Of a stretch of 64,000 bases of DNA, positions 11,998 to 23,017 are shown in pieces. This stretch comes from Sorghum bicolor (Eukaryota > Streptophyta > Magnoliopsida > Poales > Poaceae). The DNA lies in assembly GCF_000003195.3 (NCBI RefSeq), contig NC_012870.2, positions 39,027,491 to 39,091,490 on the forward strand. Reading direction: 5' to 3'. How positions within the stretch are numbered: the stretch's first letter is position 1; every line of letters begins with the position of its first letter. The notes under the pieces are model-generated. The model did not search any database and was not told where the DNA came from. It saw nothing but the letters and a program-made list of their open reading frames with translations. Made by a program: the position numbers and the translations under genes.

Positions 11998-14421
11998 TCA
12001 AGCTTGAGATTTAGGGACCCACATTTGCTTAGGGCCCTTGACCTTCTCTACTAGTTGCTTTGGCACCCAAATCTTCTTTGGCCTTTGCTTGTTTGGTGGC
12101 CCCATGAAGCTAACCTTGACCTTGCCACACTTGTCTTTCCTTACAATGTAATGAGCATTGAAGGCAAATGGTCTTGCATGCTTGGGCAAGGGTGGTGGTA
12201 GTGGTGCCTTACACTCATGAGCAAAGTGTCCTTCTTGACCACACTCAAAACATCTTTTTGGTTTTGGCTTGCTTGCTTGATCATGAGTGGCTAGAGACTT
12301 GATGAGCTTTGTTTGATGAGCCTTATAGCCAATCCCACTCTTGTCCATCTTCATGACGATGTTCATGAATAGCTCACTTTGAAGGTCCTTCCCCTTTGTG
12401 AACTTTGCTAACCCCATGGTTAGGTGTTCCTTCTCTTTCTTGAGCTTGTTGTTCTCTTGAGTTAGCTTCTTGATGATTGGGTCATTGTTGCTAGCTAACT
12501 CATCCAAGATGAATGTCTCATCTTCTTCTTGCTTGTCATACATCAAACCAAGCTTGAGATATTGATTTTCTTCCTTGAGCAACTTGTTCTCATATGCAAG
12601 CTTCTTGTCTTGATCAATTGACTCAATCACATTGGTCTTGTGCTTGACTTGTTCTTGCAACTCTTTCTTGAGCAAGACAATTTCATTCTTGAGCTTGATA
12701 GTGTCCTCATAACTCTCGGCCACTACCACTTTCTTGCCCTTGCAATCAACACATTTGCTTGTGCTCTCCACAAGTAAGTCATCACAAGATGTGGCTACAT
12801 CAAGCTTAGCAACATTGTTAGTAGCAACATGTGTTTCATCAATTGCAAGTTCATAAGCAATCTCAAGGTTGTCATAGTTTGCTTTTAGAGTTGTTAGTTC
12901 TTCTTTCATTGCTCTATATCTAGTGATAAGCTCATCATGAACACTCTCCAGTTTATCATGTTTTTCTTTGAGCTCTTTTAGAGAGAGTTTGAGCTCCTTG
13001 AGCTTAGTGGTCATGATCTCATTTTGTTCTCTAAGCTCATCACTAGAGTTAAGCTTTGCTAGAAGTGTATCATTTTCAAGTTCAAGCTTTTCATTTTCAC
13101 TTCTAGTCTTTCTTATGACTTTTGTGTATTTGTTTAGCAATTTTACAAGTTCATCATAAGAAGGTGATTCATATTCACTATCACTTTCACTACTCTCATC
13201 CTCACTTTGTACCTTCCGGTCACCTTTGGCCATAAGGCATAGGTGTGTAGAGGATGTAGATGGTGGTGAAGATGATGGTGATGGAGCATCGATGGCGATT
13301 GCGGCAACCTTCTCATCATCACTTTCATTGCCGGAGGAGTCACCACTTGAGCTTTCAATGTCGGTGAGCCAATCACCAACAATATAAGCCTTGCCATTTT
13401 TCTTCTTGTAGTGCTCCTTCTTCTTGCCACCTTTCTTCTTGTATTGCTTCTTGTCATTTTTCTCATCATCACTTGAGTCATCTTGCTCTTTGTTCTTCTT
13501 CTTGTACTTGTCCTTCTTGGGCTTTGGACATTGATGAGCAAGATGACCAAGCTCACCACAATTGTAGCAATCCATCTCAGAGATGGGCTTCCTCTTGCTA
13601 CTTGTGAAGAACTTCTTCTTCTTGGAGTCAAAGTTGACTCCATTCTTGTTGAGCTTCTTCAACATCTTGGTGGTTCTTCTCACCAAGAGGGCAATAGATG
13701 CATCATCATCACTTGAAGTTGATGACTCATCTTCAATCTTCTTGGCTTTGCCCTTGTGAGAAGCTTTGAGAGCCAAGTCCTTCTTTTCTTTCTTGGCCGA
13801 TGAGGAGCCATCTTGAGGGTTCATGTGCATGTACATCTCATGAGCATTGATCTTCCCCAATATGGTGGTTGGTGTAGCGGTGGAAAGATCGACTTGATGA
13901 AGCACGGTTACTATGTGCCCATATTTCTCAATAGGGAGCACACATAGTATCTTCCTTGCTACATCCGCCGTACTCATTTGTGTAAGCCCAAGTCCATTTA
14001 GCTCGTCTACAATGACATTCAAGCGAGAATACATTTCATTAGCATTTTCTTTAGGAAGCATTTCAAATGTATTAAGCTTGTTCATCACTAGGTGATAGCA
14101 TTCCTCGCGTTCACTCTTAGTTCCCTCATGGAGCGCACAAAGTTCCTTCCAAAGTTCATTGGCGGTTTTGTGGCTCCGAACACGGTTGAACACTTCTTTG
14201 CAAAGACCTCTAAAGATGTGGTTTTTGGCCTTTGCATTCCACTTCTCGTTTTCTTGCTCTTGTGGAGTAAGAGCGGTGGCTCTTTCCGCAGGGGCAAACC
14301 CTTCGGTCGCGGCTTTTAGGCACTTTACATCGCATGCCTCAAGGTATGACTCCATCCGTATTTTCCAATACGGGAAATCATCCCCATCGAACATGGGTGG
14401 CGGTCCATCCCCATTAGACAT
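11998..14421 (-). CDS. gag: Sirevirus Gag polyprotein
   Basis: Open frame of 807 codons that would form the virus-like particle and bind the element RNA. The N-terminal capsid region starts MSNGDGPPPMFDG and contains FPYWKIRM and ELWKELCALHEG, typical of copia Gag. Two CX2CX4HX4C zinc knuckles are present: CYNCGELGHLAHQC at about residue 284 and CFECGQEGHFAHEC at about residue 722. Between them lie a long Lys-rich tract and a Glu/Lys/Leu-rich coiled coil (about residues 430-680), a Sirevirus trait. The start codon follows the primer site by about 40 bp. No disabling change was seen, so this is the only intact long ORF of the element. Confidence 0.92.
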   Translation of the reverse strand: MSNGDGPPPMFDGDDFPYWKIRMESYLEACDVKCLKAATEGFAPAERATALTPQEQENEKWNAKAKNHIFRGLCKEVFNRVRSHKTANELWKELCALHEGTKSEREECYHLVMNKLNTFEMLPKENANEMYSRLNVIVDELNGLGLTQMSTADVARKILCVLPIEKYGHIVTVLHQVDLSTATPTTILGKINAHEMYMHMNPQDGSSSAKKEKKDLALKASHKGKAKKIEDESSTSSDDDASIALLVRRTTKMLKKLNKNGVNFDSKKKKFFTSSKRKPISEMDCYNCGELGHLAHQCPKPKKDKYKKKNKEQDDSSDDEKNDKKQYKKKGGKKKEHYKKKNGKAYIVGDWLTDIESSSGDSSGNESDDEKVAAIAIDAPSPSSSPPSTSSTHLCLMAKGDRKVQSEDESSESDSEYESPSYDELVKLLNKYTKVIRKTRSENEKLELENDTLLAKLNSSDELREQNEIMTTKLKELKLSLKELKEKHDKLESVHDELITRYRAMKEELTTLKANYDNLEIAYELAIDETHVATNNVAKLDVATSCDDLLVESTSKCVDCKGKKVVVAESYEDTIKLKNEIVLLKKELQEQVKHKTNVIESIDQDKKLAYENKLLKEENQYLKLGLMYDKQEEDETFILDELASNNDPIIKKLTQENNKLKKEKEHLTMGLAKFTKGKDLQSELFMNIVMKMDKSGIGYKAHQTKLIKSLATHDQASKPKPKRCFECGQEGHFAHECKAPLPPPLPKHARPFAFNAHYIVRKDKCGKVKVSFMGPPNKQRPKKIWVPKQLVEKVKGPKQMWVPKSQA

Positions 14422-14458
14422 CTTTCTCTAGGCGGTGAAGCCTAAATAATGAGCACTA

Positions 14459-14472
14459 GGCTCTGATACCAA
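14459..14472 (-). promoter_or_regulatory. Sirevirus primer-binding site (initiator Met tRNA)
   Basis: Minus-strand TTGGTATCAGAGCC directly follows the 5' LTR. It is the standard copia site complementary to the 3' end of tRNA-iMet. Confidence 0.95.
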
Positions 14473-14473
14473 T

Positions 14474-16020
14474 TGAAAGGATCAAGATGCCCAAGAGGGG
14501 GGTGAATTGGGCTTCTCTAAAAATTTAAGCAACCTATAAGCTCCAATTCAACGACTTGTGCCTAGTGTGACTTAGAGAGCTACCGGATAAAAGTTTTGCA
14601 ACCTAGTTCCAATCCTATTCTAGCATGGCAATTCTAAGAAAGTAAAAGCACAAAGTAAATGCTAGAAAGTAAAGGAGTAGTGGAAGAAAATGCTCGGCGA
14701 TGTTTTGCCGAGGTATCGGAGAGTCGCCACTCTCCACTAGTCCTCGTTGGAGCACCCGCGCAAGGGTCTTGCTCCCCCTTGGTCCGCGCAAGGACCAAGT
14801 GCTCTCTACGGGCTGATTCTTCGACACTCCGTCGCGGTGAATCGCCCAAAACCGCTCACAAGCTTGACACGAGCCACCCACAAGAACTCCGGGTGATCTT
14901 CGTGCCTCCAATCACCACCGAACCGTCTAGGTGATGGCGATCACCAAGAGTAACAAGCAAAGAACTCTCACTTGACCCAAACAAGACACTAGAGAGTGGT
15001 GGAAGCACACTTGACTCTTGGAACTCACTAGAGGAGGATTCTCTCAAGAATTCACTCAAATCTCAATCCTCTCTAGGCTCTTTGCAACTCTCTTGCTCCA
15101 CAACAAGTTTCTCTAATGTTCAAATGGGCAAGAGAGGTCTCATGGACGAGGTGGAGAAGTATAAATACTATCCACCAAGTCCAATGGTCGGCCAACCGTT
15201 TTCCACTGAAAACGGGGTCACCGGACGCACATTATGTTGCACCGGATGCACTGCACCGAGCGTCCGGTGTGACATAACGGCTACCTGCTCTTCTCTCTGA
15301 CAGGTCACCGGACGCTAACTCGCAGCGTCCGGTGCACCGTCTGGTGCTCGGGGAAACTTTACATGTTCCCTGTGCATGGGACCGGACGCTACCCGGCGCG
15401 TCCGGTGCTAGCGTCCGGTGCTCAGGGGAACTTTGCAAGCTCCCTGGGTAAGGGACCGGACGCTGCCCGGTGCGTCTGGTGCCAGCGTCCGATGCCTAAC
15501 CCTAAGCACCAAACTGCTCCAACGGCTAAGGACCTCACCGGACGCACTCACAGAGCGTCCGGTGCAGCGTCCGGTGCCCCTTTGGGCACCCAAACCTCGT
15601 CGAAACGCGATCGCTCCAACACGAAGTTAGTTCCTCTCGATCTAAGGACTATCTCTGAGCTGCCTAGTGCTAGGTTTACCAAGTGTGCACCACACCTAAA
15701 CCTAAAGCCTTGCCTAAGTCAAGCTACTAGATCAAAGCCCCTCTTAATAGTACGGTCAAAGGAAAACAAGGTCCTAAACTACTCTAAGTGCCCTTCTTCA
15801 CCATGTGGCACTTAGACCTAGTCTAGTCTTGACGATGTCCATCCATCCTTTGAAAACCGAAACGATTTCCACTATTAAGTAGGCATGTACGTCCCTGTCC
15901 ATCGAGTACCTATATACCATGACCTTACCTATGACTTTGCCTCTGCAAAACACACGTTAGTCATAGTAATCAATAATGTCATTAATCACCGAAATCACTA
16001 GGGGCCTAGATGCTCTTTCA
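14474..16020 (-). repeat. Sirevirus 5' LTR
   Basis: 1547 bp, with TG at 14474 and CA at 16020 on the plus strand. As the 5' LTR of a minus-strand element it carries the promoter. A TATTTATA-like box lies on the minus strand near 15163-15170, a weak candidate. The open frames inside recur in the other LTR and are not genes. Confidence 0.95.
15218..15577. repeat. Cluster of CACCGGACGC / GCGTCCGGTG palindromic motifs in LTR
   Basis: Counterpart of the cluster at 3592-3938. Several sites differ by single C/T or G/A changes between the two LTRs, consistent with deamination at CpG. Confidence 0.85.
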
Positions 16021-16025
16021 ATATC
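16021..16025. repeat. Target-site duplication ATATC, right copy (Sirevirus)
   Basis: Matches 2842-2846. Element A LTR(a) resumes immediately after it. Confidence 0.9.
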
Positions 16026-16857
16026 TTTCTCTAATTCTTTGTTCTAATTGCATTATGTCTCTAATTATTATGTTCTTAGCTTGTTCTAGTTCTATATTTG
16101 ATATAGTTCTAATTGATAATGAGTTTATGTATAAGTTTGCAAAGCGCTTAGCTCTGGACGCGAGGGAGTTAGGTGATAGATCACATGTGAGCGTGGTGCT
16201 TAGATGTTATTTATCTGCAAATGTATCCTATTGGCCGGGTCATGTGGTAGTTCGCGATAGTGACAGCTTCGTTGATTCTTATATAGTCCACCCTCCGTTG
16301 ATAGGACAGGCAGAACCGGTATTGTGGAGTAAGTCGTGCGATGCTCTGATTAACTTTATCAATGTTCCTTATACATGAATGAAGAGTCTTTTATGCTATA
16401 TATGATCTTGTAGATAACTAGAGTAGATTATGACTTAATAGTTTGTAGATAACTTAGAATCCATTCTCTAGCTAATCCGACATCACCTACATATATGAGG
16501 AGTAGTCTATTTTCTAATCGCTGTGTTCTTTATCCCTTGAACTTTTAATTCATTATCATTATCTTTATGGTTTACCCCCTGCCAAAGTAAGTGACTGTGT
16601 GACGAGTTTCTCATTAGTAATCATGTTTTTGCAAGTTTATCTCTAGTCTATGCCTTGATAGATTTTGTCCTTAATTTAATTTCATCCCTTTTGTTCTCTT
16701 AAGCAGAATTATAAATAACAATACCTGGAATACTTATCCTGGTGAAATGCTACAATGAGGTGTTTTATCTGTGCGCTTGCGGATAGAATAGATTACACTC
16801 TGGCACCATGCTGGGGATGACAACTTAGTATCTAAGTGGTGTTAGCTAGTGTCAACA
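16026..16857 (+). repeat. Element A LTR(a), right part
   Basis: Continues LTR(a) and ends TGTCAACA at 16857. It aligns with LTR(b) and LTR(c) but lacks about 56 bp present near 24437-24492. The open frame at 16010-16378 recurs at 23698 and 27275 and is LTR sequence. Confidence 0.9.
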
Positions 16858-16865
16858 AGCATTTC

Positions 16866-16883
16866 TGGCACCGTTGCCGGGGA
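16866..16883 (+). promoter_or_regulatory. Primer-binding site of element A, internal region 1
   Basis: TGGCACCGTTGCCGGGGA lies 8 bp after the LTR end. It differs by one base from the canonical Athila/tRNA-Asp-type site that the second internal region keeps in its first half. Confidence 0.8.
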
Positions 16884-17166
16884 ACAAAAGGTTAACACAT
16901 AGGAACGGTAAGAGAAGCCATTAAATCAGTCAAGGTTATTCATATAAAATTTTAGACTAGACAATAGAGAAATAATTGCATAAAACAACTACTAAGTGAG
17001 AAATCATAACAAGGCACCTCTGCTTTGGCATGTTCACCCTATTGTTTTTCTATGTTTATATTTTTATACAGGGTATATCAGGATTGACTTTGGGTACATT
17101 CAACTCTTCATCATCAGAACCAAAGAAATCAAGAAAAGAAGAAGCTAGCTACCAATTGCTGAAGCT

Positions 17167-19061
17167 ATGGCACAAAAGACCTTGCAAGAATTCTTTGCTC
17201 CAAGTCTTGAGAACATTTCAACTGGTCCAAGATTTGCAGTAGAAGAAGGAGTACCCGAGTTCGAGCTCAAGTCAAGCCTCATCAATTTGGTACAAGCTAC
17301 ACAATTCAGTGGAAAGGCACATGAAGATGCTAGTGCACACTTGCAGAATTTTTTAGAGATTGGAAGCACAATCCACATCAATGGAGTTGACAAAGACGTC
17401 ATACTACTTTGCCTTTTTCCATTCTCACTAGAAGGGAAAGCGAGGAAGTGGTTCTACACTCATCAAGATAACATCAACAACTGGACGAACTTGTCAGATG
17501 CCTTTCTATCAAAGTTTTTCCCTATAGGCAAAATAACTGCCTTAAGAGGAAATATTGTCAGTTTTCAACAACAGAAGACAGAAGCCATTTCAGAAGTATG
17601 GGAGCGTTTTCAAGGATACATATCAGATTGTCCTCACCATGGAATGGCCACATGGTTACTTATGTAGACCTTCTACCACGGATTAACCCAGAAGGCTCGT
17701 GAGTGTCTAGATGCATCTGCTAAGGGATCATTTTTGGAGCTTACAATTGGAAAAGCAGAGATACTTTTGGATAAGATAGCAGAAAATCAAAGCTGGTTCC
17801 ATGATAAAGCTCAACAATGTCATCAAACTGCAGAAATACCAGAAGAAGTAAATGCATTATCAACTAAGATGGAAAATTTGCTCCATTGGATTGACCAGAG
17901 GGCCAAGTTTCATTAAAAGGTATGAATTCAGGTAATACTTTCAAGCAACTTTCATTAAAAGAGATAATTGCTCAACAAACCAAAATTAATGATGAAGTTA
18001 AACAAAGGCTAGATACAAATGAATCATCTCTAAAAGATATACACAATAAAATGGATTTTCTACTAACTGCCTTTGATGAGCAAAACACTCTTAATAAAAG
18101 GGTAGAGCTTGAATTAATAAAGATAGCTGCTGCACTGCCTGTTGCTACTAACATTGAGCAGGTAAAGAACATAACTACTTGAGGAGGCAAAGCCACCAGA
18201 GATCCCCCATACCCAAAAGATAAACAAAGAACATCAGCACCAGTGCAACCAGCAGTGATAGAAGAAGAAAGCCCAGTTGAAGCAGAAGATCTGCTACAAC
18301 CACCAAGAACTGGAGAAATGAGAAATGTTTTTTACGACACCAACTATTTGCCATTTCCCAGAAGAAACAGAGGATTGCAGTCGGATGAGCAGTTTGGTAA
18401 GTTTGTAGAGGTCATTCAGAAATTATATGTCAACATACCTCTGCTGGATGCCATACAGGTACCTACATATGCGAAGTACATCAGAGATATTCTTAACAAG
18501 AAGAGACCACTGCCCACCACTGAGGTTATCAAGCTGACAGAAGAATGTAGTGCGGCCATCCTCAACAAACCACCAAAGAAGAAGGAAGATCCAGGATGCC
18601 CCACTATTGATTGCTCGATCGGAAACCAACACTTCAACAATGCACTCTGTGATCTCGGAGCAAGTGTCAGTGTGATGCCATCATCAGTCTACAAAAAGCT
18701 TGAGCATGCGACCCTAGAACCAACATCAATGTGCCTACAACTAGCGGATCAATCGGTTCGACATCCGTTGGGTATCGCCGAGAACATTCCAGTCAAGATC
18801 AGAGATTTCCTAGTGCCAGTAGACTTCGTAGTACTGGACATGAGTCCTGACTCAAAAGTGTTCATCATCCTTGGAAGGCCATTTCTGAGCACTGCCAATA
18901 CCCACATTGATGTCGGGAAAGGAGAAATCAAGTTCAACATAAACGGACAAGAAGAACACTTCACATTCAAACCCAGACCAGAGAGAGACTCTACAGTGAA
19001 GGAAGTTCATGAAGAACCACTGGAGACACCATCTCCGGAGGAAGGTAATTCAGAAGATTAA
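17167..19061 (+). pseudogene. Element A gag-pro, internal region 1 (interrupted)
   Basis: Gag and aspartic protease of an Athila-like element. Gag starts MAQKTLQEFF at 17167. The capsid motifs GKAHEDASAHLQ, LFPFSLEGKARKWF and DAFLSKFFPIGK lead to a TAG at 17665-17667 where copy 2 has CAG. Gag then continues to 17916, where a short deletion shifts the frame. The frame from 17922 to 19061 has one TGA at 18180-18182 (AGA in copy 2) and ends in the protease, with active site CDLGASVSVMPSS and the flap-side motif ILGRPFLS. No zinc knuckle is present between capsid and protease, unlike the related A' gag. RT and integrase do not follow; the sequence turns non-coding at 19062. Confidence 0.88.
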
Positions 19062-19942
19062 AAGATTTGGAGGTCCAGCTTGGGGGAACTAAAAATCCCA
19101 AACCCTCACCGGGAGGTAAATCGGTATTTATCTGCATTATTAATTTTCTCATATTTAAATTCTTGCATAATTAAATCTTACATTAGTCACATTTATTCAT
19201 AGCATTATTATAATAATCAAAAGCCCCATATAAATAATATTCATGGTGTGTAACAACCCATATTTATTAATTATTGTGGAGGCACAAAAATATTTTCCAT
19301 AATCATTTTAATTAAGTTTCAATTCTCATAGATTTTCCTGCATTATATTTAATTATAGTAACCTTCTAGAAGCATGACCCACACGCCTTGGGTCCCACAT
19401 GTCATACACTTCACCTCACATACATCCCATCACATAATTTCATCCACCAATATGTTTCCACTCACCAGACATCTTTTCACCGTCCAACCACCACCAACAC
19501 AATATTATTCTGCGTGAGATCAAAGCAAGGAAGCAAGTGGAGGAGGCACACCCAGGATGGACACTAGGGTTGGGCGCCCGCCCACCTACCCAGGGCGCCC
19601 GCCCTGTTCCTTGCTCAACCTATAAATGACCACCTCTAGCTCCCCTTCTCTTCACACACACATTTCAGAAACCTTGCAAGCTCGTAGTTCTCAGTTTCCA
19701 GAGAATAGCTCTGACTGTGAGAAGATTGAGAGTTCTTTTGAGTGAGAGAGTGAGTATCACCTAGTAAGTAGTGATCCCGTTGTCTAAGCGGAAATAAAAG
19801 TTGTTTAGGGGGAGGCTCTACCAAAATAGAAACTTGTCTTGAACGATTAACCCCTGGATTACTGATATTCCGGACAGCTGACCACTAACATTTTCTCTCA
19901 CATTTTCCACTAGTTGTGTTTTTGCCAACTTTTGTTTGCAGG
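19062..19942 (+). promoter_or_regulatory. Non-coding spacer with possible internal promoter and intron before the ATHILA-type ORF
   Basis: No gene is seen. The spacer starts with a purine tract (AGCTTGGGGGAAC near 19078) like a polypurine tract. Two GGGCGCCCGCCC-like blocks at about 19573-19602 resemble the GC block of the A LTR. A TATAAAT lies at 19621-19627. Candidate 5' splice sites GTGAGT (19750) and GTAAGT (19764) and an acceptor TTTGTTTGCAG ending at 19941 sit just before the ATG at 19943. A separate, spliced transcript for the downstream ORF is therefore plausible but unproven. Confidence 0.4.
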
Positions 19943-21468
19943 ATGTTTAAGAAGGTGAAGAATGCAGGGAAGGCTCTCAAGAACATTGGTACAAGGAGTT
20001 CATCCCAACACTCCTCACAGCCATCAGGGATGAGCGTCGACCCAACGCCCACACAAGCTCCGTCATCTTCATCTAATCAGCAAGTCAAGGTCCTTCTCAA
20101 GATAGGAGACCTTTGACTAAAGACCCGAAGAGAGAAAGAAATATATCAGCAATTAAAGAACAAAGATTTTATTCACACCCCTACTCTCGATCCAATCTTA
20201 CTACAAGAAACAGGTATGGACACTGAATTTGACTTAATTTTCCAAATGATAGGTTGGACAAATTTTTGGAATATAACTGAGCTGGGTTCTCGTCTTCTCA
20301 CCCTCGAGGAATTGTTTTTCGGATGTTCAAACAGGAGATTATGTTGTCTTGGAGAGAGCTGAGCGACCATCTTGGTTTCTCTTCAAGATGCATCCTGAAC
20401 ATTGACTCCGACCTACCTAATTTTGAGAGACACCAGTTTTGGAGAGAAATATCTAGAGATAATTTTTATAGTCAAGCCCGAACCAGTGACATGGAACACC
20501 CCACTCTTAGGATGTTCCACAAATGGCTTGGGTACAATATTTTCTATCGTGATGATATTAGGAAAGTAAGAGTAGGAGATTTACAACTTTTATATGCTGC
20601 TATTAATAAAGTACCTGCTTCACCTGTTACACTTTTAGTTTCTCATTGGCTTAGTGTACCTAGTCTACAGGGTCCAGTAGGATGCACTTCACTTATCACT
20701 CGTCTAGCCTCTAACCTTCATTTACTAGAAAACTCATCGTTGGACTTCATAGATGAGTTAAGAATTTATCATGGCTATGACACATTTAGACAGGCTCGGA
20801 TGTTAAAGAAAGAGGGGAATATAATATATATGCTATATGATGATAGAGGCAAGATTCGGTTACCTAACCCGAACCTTGGCCTCTATGTTGTTCAAAACTT
20901 TTTGATTGAGATTGCAGCAACACCAGTGAACCAGAGAGCTCCACAGCGAGTGGCATCTGAAAGGATGACCACCCATCGAGAACGCACCTGGTATGGAGCT
21001 GATCCCGGACTAGAAGAAGCAGCGCACCTGCATTATTGCGATTACAACCCTCGAGTCCTTCGAGACCCATGGGTTCGACATGCGCATCCACAAGAGCCAA
21101 CAGAGGAGACATGGCCGGAGAGCCAAGACCACCAGTGGACAAACCCGCCTTTCCATACGGGCAGGTACTCCACTGATCCATATGGAGCTTCAGGATCCAG
21201 ACCTCCGCCCCAATTTGATGCAGGACGATACTCCGACGCCTCCTACGCTTTCACGAATGACTACTATCAAGAGGCCGGTGCTTTCTTCACTCGTACCGAC
21301 AACACTCTCCTTGACATCCAGAACATGCAAACAGAACATGGACGACTCCTGGAAGAGCAACAAAAATGGAACCAGGACCATGCCGCTGTAGTACAAGAGC
21401 TGAGACAAGATACAACAACAATGAACGACAACATCACAACCATGATGCGGTTCTGGAACCTCGGGTAA
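19943..21468 (+). pseudogene. ATHILA ORF1-type (envelope-position) protein, broken
   Basis: The start MFKKVKNAGKALK at 19943 leads into a Ser/Thr-rich segment and then a TGA at 20114-20116 (CGA-type change). After one further frame slip near 20310-20322 the frame 20323-21468 is open for 381 codons. It contains LGFSSRCILN, LRMFHKWLGYNIFYR, LLVSHWL and GCTSLITRLASNL, resembling the ATHILA ORF-1 family found after pol in Athila retrotransposons. The C-terminus (LLEEQQKWNQDHAAVVQELR) is predicted coiled coil. No transmembrane helix is obvious. Its function is unknown. It sits where an env-like gene would be, although pol is missing. Confidence 0.65.
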
Positions 21469-23002
21469 GGCCGACATCAACATCCAGTTTGGGGGAGTTC
21501 CTCCCCAATTTATCAAGTAAGTTTTTATTTGCTCTTCTTATTTATCCTTTTCTATTTTAGTGTTTTATTTATCTTAGAGAGAAAAAAAACTTAGAAAACC
21601 CAATAAATATTTTCTTGCCTTAATTTACTGCATTCTATAAACATGAAAACAAAATAAAAAGAGTATGTAGATAAGTGTGCTTTATTTTCCTACTAAGTTT
21701 AATCTCTGAAAAAAATAATTAAAAGACCAAAAAGATGCATGATGGAAATGATGAATGGTTGCTCTGTTTGCTTACTTTCAAGTACCTAGCTTTTATATTA
21801 GAGTTCTTCCAGGAATTACTAAAACTGAATTTACTATCTATGGGAAGCATAAAACTAAAGTCTAGGTAAGAGAAAGGCATAATATAAAGTTGAGCTACTG
21901 TTTATCTTGTTCCTACTACACTAAGTTCTGGAGATTTATTTTGGAAACTTACAAATCACATGATGAGTTCCTAGCATAACAAACTACCTACCACTGGCAT
22001 ACTTGCTATAACATCTTTTACTATATTTACATTGAGTTTGTTCGAGCTGTGTAGATCCTTAGGAGCTTTTCATGTGATTAAATTAAGATATTCACTTGCA
22101 CACATCTACTACACCATCCATCACCATTCATTAAAATTGCTAAAAATAGTATCACTCACTGTTCCAAGTATTGTTATTCTCTCTCTCTAAAAAGATTCAA
22201 TGTAGAAGAGGCATGGGTTATGCAAAAATATGCGAGGAAATAAAAAGGGGCAAGTGCCCGGAACCTCAGAAATAGAAAGAAAAAAAGAGTGAGACGAGAG
22301 GTAAAAATGGACAAGTGTCCGAAGTAGAATTAGGGGTACAAAGATGCCCACGTGAGTGGAAAAAATGGACAAGTGTCCGACAGTAGAATTAGGGGTATCT
22401 ACTACCCACCTGAAAAAAAAGAGAAAAGAAAAAGATAGCCCTTGTTCTCCTAAAGCAAAGATCAAAGAGGAGGAGAGATAGCAATATAAGGAGCAATGAG
22501 AACTAAGTTTTATTATCACTTATACATTTTTACTATCACTATCATTTACTCCATCACACATGCACATCTTGATTTAATTATATGCTGAGTTCCTTTGGAT
22601 CCATGGCTCGATTAGACAACATATGTATGAGCTGTTTTTCACTCCTATGAGCTCCACTTAAATATTCCATTAGCTATAGGTAAGTGATATTTTGGTAAGG
22701 ATCCACAAATACCACATATAGAGAGACTTGAGAGAATCATTGCTGGGAACTCTGAGTTTTATTTTGAAAACTTATGAAAAACTCTGGAACAAAGGTGAAG
22801 GATAGCAAGAGGGATAGTGCTTGACTTAATTATTTTGTCTTTCAATTACTTAAGACTTAAGTGCAGGTACTAGACTCCATAACACTTCACTCTAATCTGG
22901 AAGAATTTTTATAAAAGCATGTGTGCCTGTTAGGATAGAAAACATCGAAGCAACTCCTGATTCGTCTGAGTTTAGCTATTTGCTCAGGGACGAGCAAAGG
23001 GT
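21469..23002. other. Element A 3' non-coding region
   Basis: AT-rich 1.5-kb stretch between the ATHILA-type ORF and the polypurine tract. A short imperfect repeat around ATGGACAAGTGTCCGA occurs at about 22305-22400. No gene is supported. Confidence 0.6.
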
Positions 23003-23017
23003 AAGATTGGGGGAGTT
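23003..23017 (+). promoter_or_regulatory. Polypurine tract before LTR(b)
   Basis: AAGATTGGGGGAGTT directly precedes LTR(b). The same tract with AAGCTTGGGGG stands before LTR(c). Confidence 0.8.

Larger units (their letters stand above)
2847..16020 (-). mobile_element. Complete Sirevirus-type Ty1/copia retrotransposon
   Basis: A 13.17-kb element in minus orientation. It has two LTRs (14474-16020 is the 5' LTR, 2847-4381 the 3' LTR), an initiator-Met tRNA primer site, gag, pol, an envelope-like ORF after pol, a polypurine tract and a 5-bp duplication ATATC. The large coiled-coil gag with two zinc knuckles, the extra ORF after pol and the LTR palindromes identify the Sirevirus (Maximus/SIRE) lineage. 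By eye the LTRs differ by about 1 % plus a 13-bp indel, so the insertion is fairly young. Confidence 0.95.
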
